From the NCBI GenBank assembly GCA_016286385.1, contig JAEESO010000002.1:124001-188000 (forward strand): DNA of 64,000 nucleotides, in the 5' to 3' direction. A program made the translations under genes and the position numbers. The notes below the pieces were generated by a model. That model saw only the letters and a list, made by a program, of their open reading frames with translations, did no database searches and was not told where the DNA came from. Below are positions 34,578 through 46,130 of the stretch, piece after piece. The stretch's first letter is position 1, and each line of letters begins with the position of its first letter. The stretch comes from Bacteroidales bacterium. GTDB taxonomy: Bacteria; Bacteroidota; Bacteroidia; Bacteroidales; UBA932.

Positions 34578-35276
34578 ATGATTACAGCAGCAGAAATAAA
34601 GTTCATCAAGTCACTGTCACAGAAGAAGTTCCGGGACAGTGAGGGACTTTTTGTGGTGGAAGGTGAGAAGATGGTCCAGGAGGCATTGAAATCCGGTTTT
34701 GAGGTTGAGAAAGTGTATAGGAAGGAGGAGTTAGGTGAAGCTGCAATGGAGCGGATATCGGCCCTTTCGTCCCCTTCCCCGGTGCTGGCACTGGTGAAAA
34801 AGCCTGATGTGGCGTTCAAGGCTCCTTCGGAGGGTCTATACCTGGCGCTGGACGGCATCAGGGACCCCGGTAATCTTGGAACAATCCTGAGGATTGCCGA
34901 CTGGTTTGGAATTGATGCCGTATATGCCTCTGAAGATACCGTAGAGCTGTATAATCCCAAGGTTGTGCAGTCCACTATGGGCGCAATTTTCCGTATACCG
35001 TTCTACACTACCAATATTCCTTCGCTGTGTTCTTCTTATCCCGGCAAAGTGTACGGTACCTTCCTTGACGGGGAGAATATGTACAGGAAGGAACTGTCGG
35101 CCACCGGAATCATTGTTATCGGCAACGAGGCAAATGGCATATCAAAGGAAACGGCCGCCTGTGTAAGCGACCGTCTCTATATTCCTCCCTATCCGGCCGA
35201 TGACCCCGGCTCCGAATCCCTAAACGCCGCCGTCGCCACTGCCATCACCGTTGCGGAGTTCCGCAGGAGGGGTTAA
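34578..35276 (+). CDS. TrmH/SpoU-family RNA 2'-O-methyltransferase
   Basis: A 232-residue SPOUT methyltransferase. Motif 1 is LDGIRDPGNLGTILRIADWFG (about 94-114), motif 2 is VIGNEANGIS (about 181-190), and motif 3 is PADDPGSESLNAAVATAI. A short N-terminal RNA-binding region (KFRDSEGLFVVEGEKMVQEAL) precedes it, as in the RlmB/YsgA type. It methylates the 2'-OH of a ribose in rRNA or tRNA; the target nucleotide is unknown. The 3' end overlaps the convergent glycosidase by 4 bp. Confidence 0.88.
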   Translation: MITAAEIKFIKSLSQKKFRDSEGLFVVEGEKMVQEALKSGFEVEKVYRKEELGEAAMERISALSSPSPVLALVKKPDVAFKAPSEGLYLALDGIRDPGNLGTILRIADWFGIDAVYASEDTVELYNPKVVQSTMGAIFRIPFYTTNIPSLCSSYPGKVYGTFLDGENMYRKELSATGIIVIGNEANGISKETAACVSDRLYIPPYPADDPGSESLNAAVATAITVAEFRRRG

Positions 35277-36676
35277 TCTACTTTAATTACGTTATAGCCA
35301 AACGCTTTCACCGATACGCTGTAGACGGTGCGGACGGCCTTGATGCCAAGATAGTCCAGCGCTTCCGGGGGGATGCGGAGGGTAATATCCGCCTCAGGGC
35401 CGAAGTTGGCCACAAGAAGGTAGCACTCCTTGCCGTCTGAGCGGAGCCAGGCAAAGTGGCGGTTGGGGTTGAAAGCTCCGTCCTGGCAGTAGCAGAGATC
35501 ATAGCTGAGGCCCTCAGAAAATGCCGGCTTCCCAGCCAGGGCAAGCAGCTCACGGTATGCCTCCAGCACCTTTCCTGGGCCGAAATGCTTTGCGGCCCAG
35601 TCAAAGATGGAGGTGCGGCCGTCAAGGCCGCTGAAGCCTTCCTTGTCCATTCCTCTCTCCCCTGCTTCCTGCCCAAAATAGAGCATAAACGGGGCGGTGT
35701 TCCAAAGGAGGGAAACAGCCAGAGCCGCGTAGCCTCTTTCCGGGCTGCCGCAGAAGAAATCCGATGCAAGGCGCTGCTCGTCGTGGTTCTCCAGGAAATT
35801 GAGCATATGCGGCTGGAGATCCCCCAGGAACTGCCAGTCACGGGTGATTCCCGTGGCCGATGCTCCGCAGCACGAAACGGCCCTCAGGGTATCGTAGAGG
35901 CCGCATTTATCATAGAGGAGGTCAAACCCCACCTCTTCCACATACATGCGGTATTTATCCTTCTGGTAAACCTCCGCGATGAAGATGATCTGCGGGAATT
36001 CCTGCTTGATTTTCCCTATGAGCCACTTCATGAACTCTGGCGGCACCATCTCCACCATGTCGCAGCGGAAACCGTCAACGCCTTTCCCTGCCCAGAAGCG
36101 GACAATATCATACATCTTGTCCCAGGTGCGGGTGTGGAAGTCGCAGTAGTTTATGCGCACGGTTTCCCACCAGTCATTGATATTCGGGGCCGATGTAAAC
36201 GCGTTGCCGGATGCCTTGGCCGGAGACTCCTTGTATCCCTTGCAGGGAGCGGGAAGTTTCAGGGCCTCTCCGGGATAATAGAAGAAGTCGTTTTCCGCTT
36301 TCCAATGGACGGTTTTGTCGTCTTCCTTTCCAAGGTTCACATTCTCCCTTGCAACGTGGTTTGGGACAAAGTCTATGACTACTTTGAGGCCAGCTTTATG
36401 AGTCCTTTCAACCAGTTCAAGGAATTCTTGCATTCTACTTGCAGAATCATCTGCAAGATAAGCATTTACATCATAGTAATCCACTATGGCGTAAGGGCTC
36501 CCGGCATCTCCTTTCACCACCTTTTCTGTGGAAGATGTAGCGTGGCGTATTATACCCGTGTACCAGATATAATTGGCACCGAGCCCCTTGACGTATTCAA
36601 GGGACCCGGCGTCAATTGATGAGAATTTACCATTCCCCCAAAGCCTTGGGAGCATCTGGTAAATGATGGACTTCAT
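35273..36676 (-). CDS. GH13 alpha-amylase-family glycosidase
   Basis: A 467-residue glycoside hydrolase family 13 enzyme without signal peptide, so probably cytoplasmic. The conserved regions are VVIDFVPNHVAREN (region I), GVDGFRCDMVEM with the nucleophile Asp (region II), FIAEVYQ with the acid Glu (region III) and LENHDEQRLAS with the third Asp (region IV). A short C-terminal beta domain follows. It likely hydrolyses alpha-1,4-glucan or maltodextrin. It lies 1 bp downstream of the PPi-PFK gene, linking glucan breakdown to glycolysis. Confidence 0.88.
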   Translation of the reverse strand: MKSIIYQMLPRLWGNGKFSSIDAGSLEYVKGLGANYIWYTGIIRHATSSTEKVVKGDAGSPYAIVDYYDVNAYLADDSASRMQEFLELVERTHKAGLKVVIDFVPNHVARENVNLGKEDDKTVHWKAENDFFYYPGEALKLPAPCKGYKESPAKASGNAFTSAPNINDWWETVRINYCDFHTRTWDKMYDIVRFWAGKGVDGFRCDMVEMVPPEFMKWLIGKIKQEFPQIIFIAEVYQKDKYRMYVEEVGFDLLYDKCGLYDTLRAVSCCGASATGITRDWQFLGDLQPHMLNFLENHDEQRLASDFFCGSPERGYAALAVSLLWNTAPFMLYFGQEAGERGMDKEGFSGLDGRTSIFDWAAKHFGPGKVLEAYRELLALAGKPAFSEGLSYDLCYCQDGAFNPNRHFAWLRSDGKECYLLVANFGPEADITLRIPPEALDYLGIKAVRTVYSVSVKAFGYNVIKVD

Positions 36677-36677
36677 A

Positions 36678-37907
36678 CTACCAGTTCAGGATCTTGCGGA
36701 AGTCGTATTCCTCAGGATTGGGAACGTACTTCTTTGCAGCCTCATAGTCTGCGGGAGTGATGAAGTGGCAGAGGTGGTTGAAGTAGTTCTGGGCGATGCC
36801 GCCGTCAATTGCTACCCTGCGCGGAGGAATCTTTCCGTCTGCGCCCTGGAGGTCCTTGAGGTACAGGGGTTTTGCCTCGCCGAAGGCGTCTACATATACC
36901 ATGCAGCCTGTTTCACCCTTCTTGAAGAGCTCATAGGCACCCATTGCAAGCTCACTGCAGTAAGTGAGGTCAAATGCGATGGGATCCTGGCAGCGTACGT
37001 CATATCCAATCTCCACGGGACGGGTCTTGACCTTGAGGCCGATAGCTTTGAACTTCTTCTCAAGGATGTCATTGAAAAGGACTGCCTTGGAGATCTTGCC
37101 AAGCTCAGGGTGACCGTGCTCATCATAGGTCATGGAAACGCCGGCGTTCTTGATTTCCTGAGGGTCAAGGTCATGGAAAACGCCTTCTGCAACCACCACG
37201 GTGCCGTAAGGGATACCAAGGATGTTGCGCTTGAGGATGGCGGAAAGTGCAAGGTTGACAATTTTGTCAAGGGTGATTTCCGTCTTGTTGAACATCTCAG
37301 GGATGATGGTCATGGGGCAGTGCGTGGCCTCACCGATACCAAGGGCAAGGTGACCGGCGCTGCGGCCCATTGCGCTGATGATGAGCCAGTTGCCGCTGGT
37401 GCGGGCATCCTCATACACGGTGCGTGCAAGGTGTGCACCTTCATCCTTTGCGCTGTTGAATCCAAACGTGGGGGTATTGTTAGGCAGAGGAAGGTCATTG
37501 TCTATGGTCTTGGGCACGTGGATATTGTGGATGGGATACTGCTTTGCCTCAAGGAACTTTGCAATGCGGTTTGCGGTGGAAGCTGTATCATCACCGCCAA
37601 CGGTAACCAGGAGCTTGATGTTGTTGTCCTGGAAAAGGCCCAGGTTGAAATTCTCTTCAAAGTCTTTGTCCGTGGGTTTGAAACGGCTCATCTGGAGGTA
37701 GGAACCGCCACGGTTGAAGTAAGCATCTGCTTTGAAGAAATCTATGTCCTCAGTGCGGGGGCTCTTGGAGAAAAGCCCGCTGTAACCGCCGTGAAGGCCG
37801 ATTACACGGTAACCGTTTGAAAGGAAAGTCTTTGCTACAGACATTACGACGGTGTTCATGCCCGGGGCCGGGCCGCCGCCACAAAGGATAATGATAGAAT
37901 CTTTCAT
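36678..37907 (-). CDS. pfp: pyrophosphate-dependent phosphofructokinase
   Basis: A 409-residue phosphofructokinase. The N-terminal loop is GGGPAPGMN. The phosphoryl-donor site reads VTVGGDDTAS, with Asp where ATP enzymes have Gly (GGDGS), and the next motif is PKTIDNDL rather than PGTIDND. Both substitutions mark the PPi-dependent class, which interconverts fructose 6-phosphate and fructose 1,6-bisphosphate with pyrophosphate. A GRSAGHLAL block for fructose 6-phosphate is present. It has its own -7 element and heads an operon with the GH13 gene. Confidence 0.9.
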   Translation of the reverse strand: MKDSIIILCGGGPAPGMNTVVMSVAKTFLSNGYRVIGLHGGYSGLFSKSPRTEDIDFFKADAYFNRGGSYLQMSRFKPTDKDFEENFNLGLFQDNNIKLLVTVGGDDTASTANRIAKFLEAKQYPIHNIHVPKTIDNDLPLPNNTPTFGFNSAKDEGAHLARTVYEDARTSGNWLIISAMGRSAGHLALGIGEATHCPMTIIPEMFNKTEITLDKIVNLALSAILKRNILGIPYGTVVVAEGVFHDLDPQEIKNAGVSMTYDEHGHPELGKISKAVLFNDILEKKFKAIGLKVKTRPVEIGYDVRCQDPIAFDLTYCSELAMGAYELFKKGETGCMVYVDAFGEAKPLYLKDLQGADGKIPPRRVAIDGGIAQNYFNHLCHFITPADYEAAKKYVPNPEEYDFRKILNW

Positions 37908-37948
37908 AAGTGCGATTTATGTTTTGTAAATAGTTTCTTTAAATCATA

Positions 37949-37956
37949 CAAAGATA
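37949..37956 (-). promoter_or_regulatory. -7 element (TATCTTTG) for the PPi-PFK/GH13 operon
   Basis: The minus strand reads TATCTTTG, 41 bp upstream of the PFK ATG. Confidence 0.5.
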
Positions 37957-37977
37957 GTAAGAATTAACGTGATTTGA

Positions 37978-40173
<2,196 letters not shown>

Positions 40174-40175
40174 TG

Positions 40176-41210
40176 ATGTTCAAGAAATTGTGGCATAAGA
40201 TTCAGGTGATTATCAGGTGGGCTTCCATCTGGATATACCGGATTACGCGGTTTCTGACTCACGATATTTTCTATCTGAGGGAAGAGGATTTCTCACGGTG
40301 GAAAGGGCGCCTTGTGAAAGATGCAAAGACCGTGATCCTTATGCTCACGACGTTCAGCGCCCAGAAGATTGGGTACCAGGTGACCGCCCTGGCATACAGG
40401 AGCATGATGAGCGTTGTGCCGGCAATAGCAATTGCATTCTACCTCACTTCAGGTGTGGGCCTCAAGGATATGTTCAAGGACATCCTCCTGACAAATCTTG
40501 GAGACATCCGTCTCACGGAGGTCCTCATGAATGCCGCCGACAATATAGTGGACGTAGCCCAGAGCGGCCTCTTCGGTTTCATCTCCATGGCATCCTTCCT
40601 GTGGATAGTCCTGTCACTGATGATAACCGTGAGAAGCGTTTTCAACAATGTGTGGAAGGTGGATAAGGAGAGGAACTTCCTGAAGATGATAGGTGTCATA
40701 ATCGGCATAACCATAATGGCCCCGTTTGTGGTGATCATCTTCTTCTCAGGATCCGTGGTGTATTCCCATATCCTGGACGTGCTATTCCCCGGCACGGAGA
40801 TTATCTACTCCACTATTAAGAGTTTCATGTCCTGGCTGCTCTTTGCAGGCGCCAGCATACTTATAATGTCGGCCATGTACAAGTTCATCCCTGGAACAAA
40901 GGTCAGGTTCCGCTACGCCATCAAGGCTGCCCTGATCTCCGGCCTTCTGTTCACGGGAGTGCAGTACCTGTACCTTGAAACCCAGATGATGGTGGCCAAG
41001 GTAAGTGCCGTATACGGTGTCCTGGCGGCCCTTCCGCTGTTCATGGTGTGGCTTAACCTTGGATGGACAATCATCCTTTACGGGGCAGAGCTTTCCTTTG
41101 CCTTCCAGAACGTTGACAGGATGGGTATAACCAACGAGCAACTTGACAAGATGTATGCAGAAGCCATCCGTGAGAGGAAGGAGAGGCATCAAAAAGGTTT
41201 AGAACTATGA
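40176..41210 (+). CDS. YihY/ribonuclease BN-like inner membrane protein
   Basis: A 344-residue membrane protein of the YihY/virulence factor BrkB family with six or so helices. Family features include TYRSMMS-type LAYRSMMSVVPAIAIAFYL, a long cytoplasmic N-terminus and GVLAALPLFMVWLNLGWTIILYGAELSFAFQN near the end. Members were once called RNase BN, but that activity belongs to another protein; the true function is unknown. I start at ATG 40176, just after the ligA stop. The 3' end overlaps relA/spoT by 4 bp. Confidence 0.88.
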   Translation: MFKKLWHKIQVIIRWASIWIYRITRFLTHDIFYLREEDFSRWKGRLVKDAKTVILMLTTFSAQKIGYQVTALAYRSMMSVVPAIAIAFYLTSGVGLKDMFKDILLTNLGDIRLTEVLMNAADNIVDVAQSGLFGFISMASFLWIVLSLMITVRSVFNNVWKVDKERNFLKMIGVIIGITIMAPFVVIIFFSGSVVYSHILDVLFPGTEIIYSTIKSFMSWLLFAGASILIMSAMYKFIPGTKVRFRYAIKAALISGLLFTGVQYLYLETQMMVAKVSAVYGVLAALPLFMVWLNLGWTIILYGAELSFAFQNVDRMGITNEQLDKMYAEAIRERKERHQKGLEL

Positions 41211-43453
41211 GTTTTTCAGAGTTTACACAGAAAGATTACGACTGGATAAGGCGTGACTACGAGGTCCTCAGGGCATCGGCCGAGAAACGGTGCGCCAACG
41301 AGAAGGAACTTGCGGTGGTGGAGAAGGCCTTCGAGTTTGCAAACAACGCCCATCGTAACGTGAGAAGGCGCAGCGGAGAGCCGTATATGCTCCATCCTAT
41401 CGCTGTAGCGCAGATTGTTGTAGACAATATCGGCCTTGGATACAAGTCAATATCGGCCGCACTCCTCCACGACGTAGTAGAAGACACGGATTATACCGTG
41501 GAGGACCTCAGGGCGGAATTCGGGGACAAGATTGCAACGCTTGTGGATGGCCTTACCAAGATCAAGAATGTCCTTGATACGGAGCAGAAGACTCATGGTA
41601 CGGACATTTCCCAGCAAAGTCTCCAGGCAGAAAATTTCAAACGTATCCTGCTTACTCTCAATGATGATGTCCGCGTCGTTCTCATAAAACTGGCCGATCG
41701 CCTTCACAACTGCCGCACCATTGAGCATATGCCGGAGCATAAGAGGGATAAGATCCTCTCTGAGACCATGTTCATCTTCATTCCCCTTGCCCACAGGCTT
41801 GGCCTTTACGGGATAAAGAGTGAACTTGAGAATATATGGCTTCGTTATAAGGAACCTGATGCCTATGAGGAGATAAAGCAGCGGATAGACAAGAGAGTTG
41901 AGGAGAAGGGTTCTGAGATGGATGAATTCGTCCTTCCAATTGAGAAGGCTCTCTCCGAGGCCGGTTTCAAATACACCATCAAGAAGCGCATTAAAACGCC
42001 TTATTCCGTATGGCGTAAGATGGAGGAGAAGCAGATTCCCTTTGAGGAGGTATATGACCTCTACGCCATCAGGATAATCTTTGAACCCACGGAGAATTCC
42101 CGTGAGACGGAACGTGACCAGTGCTACCACATATTCTCCACTATCACAGGTATTTACCGATATATGCCGGAAAGGCTCCGTGACTGGGTGAGGCATCCCA
42201 AGAGCAACGGTTATGAGGCACTTCACTGTACGCTCCTGAGTAACAGCGGCGTTTGGGTGGAGGTCCAGATCCGCACCCGCAGGATGGACGATATCGCGGA
42301 AAAAGGTATCGCCGCCCACTGGATGTACAAGCGCAACGGCTTTGTGGGAGAAGGAGACAACGAGATGGACCTCTGGCTCACCCGTATCAAGGAAATCCTT
42401 GTGAATCCGGATGTAAATGCCCTGGAACTTCTGGATATCATCCACAATGACCTTACATCGGCCGAGATATATGTGTTTACTCCCCGTGGAGAGCAGCGTA
42501 CAATCCAGAAGGGTGCAACCGTGCTGGACTTTGCGTATCTTATTCATACTGAAATTGGCAACAAGGCCATTGCAGCCAAGGTGAACCAGAAACTGGTGAG
42601 CCTGAATCACGTGATTAAGACCGGGGACAAGATAGAGATCATTACCGCCGAGGAAGCAAAGCCGCAAGCCGAATGGCTGCAGTTCCTTGTCACCCACCGT
42701 GCCCGTACGCTTGTGCAGGACTACTTCAAGACTCAGAGGCGTCAGGTACTGGATTCCGGACGGAGCATCCTTGAAGATAGGGTCCAGCAACTGGGCTTCA
42801 CCCTTGATGAAACTACTCTCCAGCGCATCGAGGTGGCTTATCACTCTGAATCAAGGGATGAGCTGTTCTATAATATCGGCCTTGGAAACCAGAGCCTTGA
42901 GAACCTGGAAGAGGTGCTTAAGAAGGCTACCGGCAACAGGATTTCCTGGCTCAGGAGGGTTCTCCACCTGGAGGATAAACCCGAAGAAACTAAGGCTGAA
43001 ACCTTTATCATCGGCTCTTCAGATCCCAATGCCCCCCGTTTCTCCATTGCTACCTGCTGCAACCCCATCCCCGGAGACCCCGTTATTGGTTTCAAGGCCC
43101 CGGATGGCGTTGTTACCGTGCATAAGAAGAGCTGCCGCGTGGCAGAGCGCATTGCAGCATCCCACGGAGACTGGGTGGTTGTTCCAAAGTGGCTTGACCA
43201 GGCCGAAGACCGTTCCTTCCTTGTGAGGATTTCCCTCAAGGGAATAGACCGTATGGGTCTTCTCAATGAGATTTCCCGCTATGTTTCCCTGGTTATGGGC
43301 GTTAATATGAGAAAACTGTCCCTGCAGGCCGAAGGCGGCATATTCGAAGGCTTCATTGACCTTTATGTGCCCACCAAGGAAACCCTCGAGGAGATGATGA
43401 AGAACCTTCAGGCCATCGATGGCATAGAAAATGTGACCAGAACGGAAATATGA
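41207..43453 (+). CDS. bifunctional (p)ppGpp synthetase/hydrolase, RelA/SpoT family
   Basis: A 748-residue Rsh protein controlling the stringent response. The HD hydrolase domain has His63 (YMLHPIAVAQI), the HD pair at 88-89 (AALLHDVVEDTDYT) and LADRLHNCRTI. The synthetase domain has YDLYAIRIIFE and HPKSNGYEALHCTLL. A TGS domain (about 415-475, IYVFTPRGEQRTI) and a C-terminal ACT domain (about 670-745) complete the standard layout. The intact HD motifs indicate hydrolase activity. It overlaps neighbours at both ends by 4 bp, so it is in an operon from yihY to ispG. Confidence 0.95.
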   Translation: MSFSEFTQKDYDWIRRDYEVLRASAEKRCANEKELAVVEKAFEFANNAHRNVRRRSGEPYMLHPIAVAQIVVDNIGLGYKSISAALLHDVVEDTDYTVEDLRAEFGDKIATLVDGLTKIKNVLDTEQKTHGTDISQQSLQAENFKRILLTLNDDVRVVLIKLADRLHNCRTIEHMPEHKRDKILSETMFIFIPLAHRLGLYGIKSELENIWLRYKEPDAYEEIKQRIDKRVEEKGSEMDEFVLPIEKALSEAGFKYTIKKRIKTPYSVWRKMEEKQIPFEEVYDLYAIRIIFEPTENSRETERDQCYHIFSTITGIYRYMPERLRDWVRHPKSNGYEALHCTLLSNSGVWVEVQIRTRRMDDIAEKGIAAHWMYKRNGFVGEGDNEMDLWLTRIKEILVNPDVNALELLDIIHNDLTSAEIYVFTPRGEQRTIQKGATVLDFAYLIHTEIGNKAIAAKVNQKLVSLNHVIKTGDKIEIITAEEAKPQAEWLQFLVTHRARTLVQDYFKTQRRQVLDSGRSILEDRVQQLGFTLDETTLQRIEVAYHSESRDELFYNIGLGNQSLENLEEVLKKATGNRISWLRRVLHLEDKPEETKAETFIIGSSDPNAPRFSIATCCNPIPGDPVIGFKAPDGVVTVHKKSCRVAERIAASHGDWVVVPKWLDQAEDRSFLVRISLKGIDRMGLLNEISRYVSLVMGVNMRKLSLQAEGGIFEGFIDLYVPTKETLEEMMKNLQAIDGIENVTRTEI

Positions 43454-45249
43454 ATCTAAAGAAGTTCATACCGCTGATACCCGTAGCCTTCATCCTCGGG
43501 AGCCTGATGTTCCCCTGGGGCTGCGCAAACACCACTACGCCTCCTTCAGGCGGAGACAAGGACACCATCCCCCCGGAGATGGCTAAGATATCCCCTCTTC
43601 CCGGTACCGTGAATGTGAATCCGCATAGGACCAAGCTGGTTTTCACTTTCAACGAGTATGTGAAGATAAAGGATGCTAACGGAATATTCCTCTCTCCTCC
43701 CCTTGAGAAGAAGCCCAAGGCCGTAATCAAGGGAAAGTCCGTGGTCGTGAGCTTTGAAAGTGACCTTGACACCAACACCACTTATACCCTGGACCTTACC
43801 GGCGCCATTGCCGATAACAACGAGGGCAATCTTTTCCCGGGCTTTACCCTGGTGTTCTCTACGGGCCCCCAGATTGATTCCATGTGCCTGACCGGCCTTG
43901 TACAGGATTTCCAGACCCTCAAGCCCATGAAGGCCGTCACCGTGATGCTGTATAAGGATCAGGCCGATTCTGCCGTGTTCCTGAATCGTCCATATGCGGC
44001 TGCCAAAACCGATGACTGGGGCTTTTTCAGCATACGTAACATCAAGGATACTGTTTACAGGGTATATGCCGTCAAGGATGAGAACAACAACAATATGTAT
44101 GACCCTGAGACGGAGCGTATAGCCTTCCTGGATTCCCTGTTCAGGCCGTCAACCGTCTATAATGATTCCATATATGAGCTCAAGAAGTTTGATATGAAGG
44201 ATACGGCCCTGTGTCTTGCCAGAAAGACGGACTTTGAGCTCAATATGTTCCGTGAGAAGCCTTCCAAGCAGCTGATTGTGAAAAAGGAAAGGGTTGGAGT
44301 GCGCACGGCTTATCTCACGTTTATGGCACCTGATGCCGTTATTCATGATATGAGGATAAAAGGCCTTCCCCGTGAGAAACTCATTTCCCAGTTCAATCCC
44401 CAGAAGGACTCCCTGGAGCTTTGGGTCAACGACCAGAGGAAGATGCCGGATACCCTGCAGCTTGTGATCAAATACGACAAGACGGATACCACCGGAACCC
44501 TTGTCCCCACTGAGGAGACCGTAAGGCTGGCCCTTGACAAGAAAGTAAGGGCTGAACTTATGAAAAAGGCCAATGATATCCGCAGCCGAAAGCACGAGGA
44601 CACCATTGCCGTAATGAAGACCACGGCCGATGCTACAACCGTAGAGCAATATGGTTATCAGATAGAGTTCCAGTACCCTCTCATAGAGCAGGCATGGGAT
44701 TCTCTAACCATGAGAAGCGTGAACCCGCGTCAGCAGGAGGCAAAGATGGAGTTTGTCCTGGAGAAGGATTCCACCAACCTCAGGAAGTTCTCTGTCAAAC
44801 CCGCTACGCCATTCCAGCAGGGTTTTGACTATTTCCTCAAAATCCCCCACCGTAAGTTCAGGGATGTCAACGGATATTATAATGACAGTACCGAGCTGAA
44901 GGTGACCCTCCCCAAGGACGACAAACTGAGCAGCATTACGCTGGAACTCTCAGGCGTGCACAATAAGTACATCATAGACCTTCTCACAGAGAAACGGGAC
45001 AAGGTAATCCGCAGTTTCATTGTTGAATCTGACGGTCCCCTGCTGTTCCCTTACCTCAAGGCCGGAAAATACTGTATAAGGATCACTGAAGACCTTAACC
45101 GCAACAATATTGTTGATACCGGTAACCTCCTTGAGCACCGTCAGCCAGAGAAAGTGCGCTTCTTCAAGGTAGAAGACCAATTCCTCATCCAGGTGCTTGA
45201 AAGAAGCGAAATGGTATGGACTCTTGATATAGAAGAGATGTTCAGATGA
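43450..45249 (+). CDS. Ig-like domain lipoprotein
   Basis: A 599-residue predicted lipoprotein. The SpII signal ends at Cys25 (LGSLMFPWGCANTTTPPSGG). The first domain is Big_5/SbsA Ig-like (about 40-135: KDTIPPEMAKISPLPGTVNVNPHRTKLVFTFNEYVKI). A carna-type beta domain follows (LTGLVQDFQTLKPMKAVTVMLY), and the rest is beta-rich. Proteins of this make-up are widespread in Bacteroidota but have no proven role. It overlaps relA/spoT by 4 bp and the PorT-like gene by 4 bp, suggesting envelope-related co-expression. Confidence 0.8.
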   Translation: MNLKKFIPLIPVAFILGSLMFPWGCANTTTPPSGGDKDTIPPEMAKISPLPGTVNVNPHRTKLVFTFNEYVKIKDANGIFLSPPLEKKPKAVIKGKSVVVSFESDLDTNTTYTLDLTGAIADNNEGNLFPGFTLVFSTGPQIDSMCLTGLVQDFQTLKPMKAVTVMLYKDQADSAVFLNRPYAAAKTDDWGFFSIRNIKDTVYRVYAVKDENNNNMYDPETERIAFLDSLFRPSTVYNDSIYELKKFDMKDTALCLARKTDFELNMFREKPSKQLIVKKERVGVRTAYLTFMAPDAVIHDMRIKGLPREKLISQFNPQKDSLELWVNDQRKMPDTLQLVIKYDKTDTTGTLVPTEETVRLALDKKVRAELMKKANDIRSRKHEDTIAVMKTTADATTVEQYGYQIEFQYPLIEQAWDSLTMRSVNPRQQEAKMEFVLEKDSTNLRKFSVKPATPFQQGFDYFLKIPHRKFRDVNGYYNDSTELKVTLPKDDKLSSITLELSGVHNKYIIDLLTEKRDKVIRSFIVESDGPLLFPYLKAGKYCIRITEDLNRNNIVDTGNLLEHRQPEKVRFFKVEDQFLIQVLERSEMVWTLDIEEMFR

Positions 45250-46130
45250 CGGCTAAGAAACTCATACTCATAGGTATATTGCTTCTTGCAGGCATTACTT
45301 CCAGGGCTCAGGTAGACCTGGATGCGGAGTTTTTCTCCCTGCCTGACGAGATTACCGGGGAGTATCTTGACAGTGTAACCGTCCAGAAGATGTCTCCAAA
45401 CAATTACTGGGCGGCCGGCGTTTTTGGCGGCGTCACTTTCAATTACGGAATGTTCAACCCCACCAGGTACACCAGATGGATGGTTCAGTACCCGGCGTAT
45501 GGATTTTCCATAATCCGCCACTACACCATGTTCAATATGTTTCCAAACATGGCGCTGGAATTTGGCGCCCAGATGGGACATGAGGGGTATGAGTTCAAGA
45601 TTAATAAGGAAACCGGCGTGAGGACCAACGTAGAGCCCGGGACAGGTGCCTATAAGATATATATGAAGGTTCCCGAGGTATTCTTCCTCACTCATTTCCA
45701 CGGGGATCTTACGGACCATTTCAAATTGATGCTTAAGATCGGCATCTACGGCGGTTACCGCCTTGACATCAAGCGTGACATAGACGAGAGATATGCTGCA
45801 TATGATCAGTATATGTCCACCCAGTACAAGTTCATGGACTATGACCGCAGGCCATCATTTGGTGTGCGAGGTGGCGTTGGCTTCGGCCTTATGTTCGACC
45901 CAATAGAGGTGCATGTGATGGTGCAGGGTAAATGGGGATGGAATTCCTTCTGGAATCCGGATTATACCAACAAGTTCTACTACCGCTTTGGATATCCGCT
46001 TGATGCAGGCCTCACTATTGGCGTTTATTATCAGTTAACTCCAAGGTTTGGTCACACCGGTTCCCAGCTCCGGAAGCTGGCAAAGAAGATAGTTGAAGAA
46101 GAAAACAAGGCAAGAGATGCTTCAAACTAA
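45246..46130 (+). CDS. PorT-like outer membrane beta-barrel protein
   Basis: A 294-residue exported protein with a signal peptide (1 to about 21, ending ITSRAQ). The mature part is a barrel-like series of aromatic-rich amphipathic strands (GVFGGVTFNYGMFN, MALEFGAQMGHEGYEF, GLMFDPIEVHVMVQGKWGW) and a basic C-terminal tail that extends past the barrel. It resembles the outer membrane beta-barrel families that include PorT, but I cannot say it acts in type IX secretion. The 3' end overlaps the ispG start by 14 bp. Confidence 0.72.
   Translation: MTAKKLILIGILLLAGITSRAQVDLDAEFFSLPDEITGEYLDSVTVQKMSPNNYWAAGVFGGVTFNYGMFNPTRYTRWMVQYPAYGFSIIRHYTMFNMFPNMALEFGAQMGHEGYEFKINKETGVRTNVEPGTGAYKIYMKVPEVFFLTHFHGDLTDHFKLMLKIGIYGGYRLDIKRDIDERYAAYDQYMSTQYKFMDYDRRPSFGVRGGVGFGLMFDPIEVHVMVQGKWGWNSFWNPDYTNKFYYRFGYPLDAGLTIGVYYQLTPRFGHTGSQLRKLAKKIVEEENKARDASN

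Noticed and set aside
34457-34642. 61-aa ORF spanning palindromic element copy A
   Set aside because: Its first part ([11 protein letters not shown]) matches the LigA tail only because both translate the same repeat core. No start signal or promoter supports it.
35456-37820. Long plus-strand ORFs of 387 and 385 aa opposite the GH13 and PPi-PFK genes
   Set aside because: They are antisense shadows of genes with clear catalytic motifs. They show no family features and come from codon bias that avoids stops on the other strand.
41447-42844. 465-aa minus-strand ORF opposite relA/spoT
   Set aside because: Antisense to the intact HD, synthetase and TGS domains, with no promoter and no protein-like motif.
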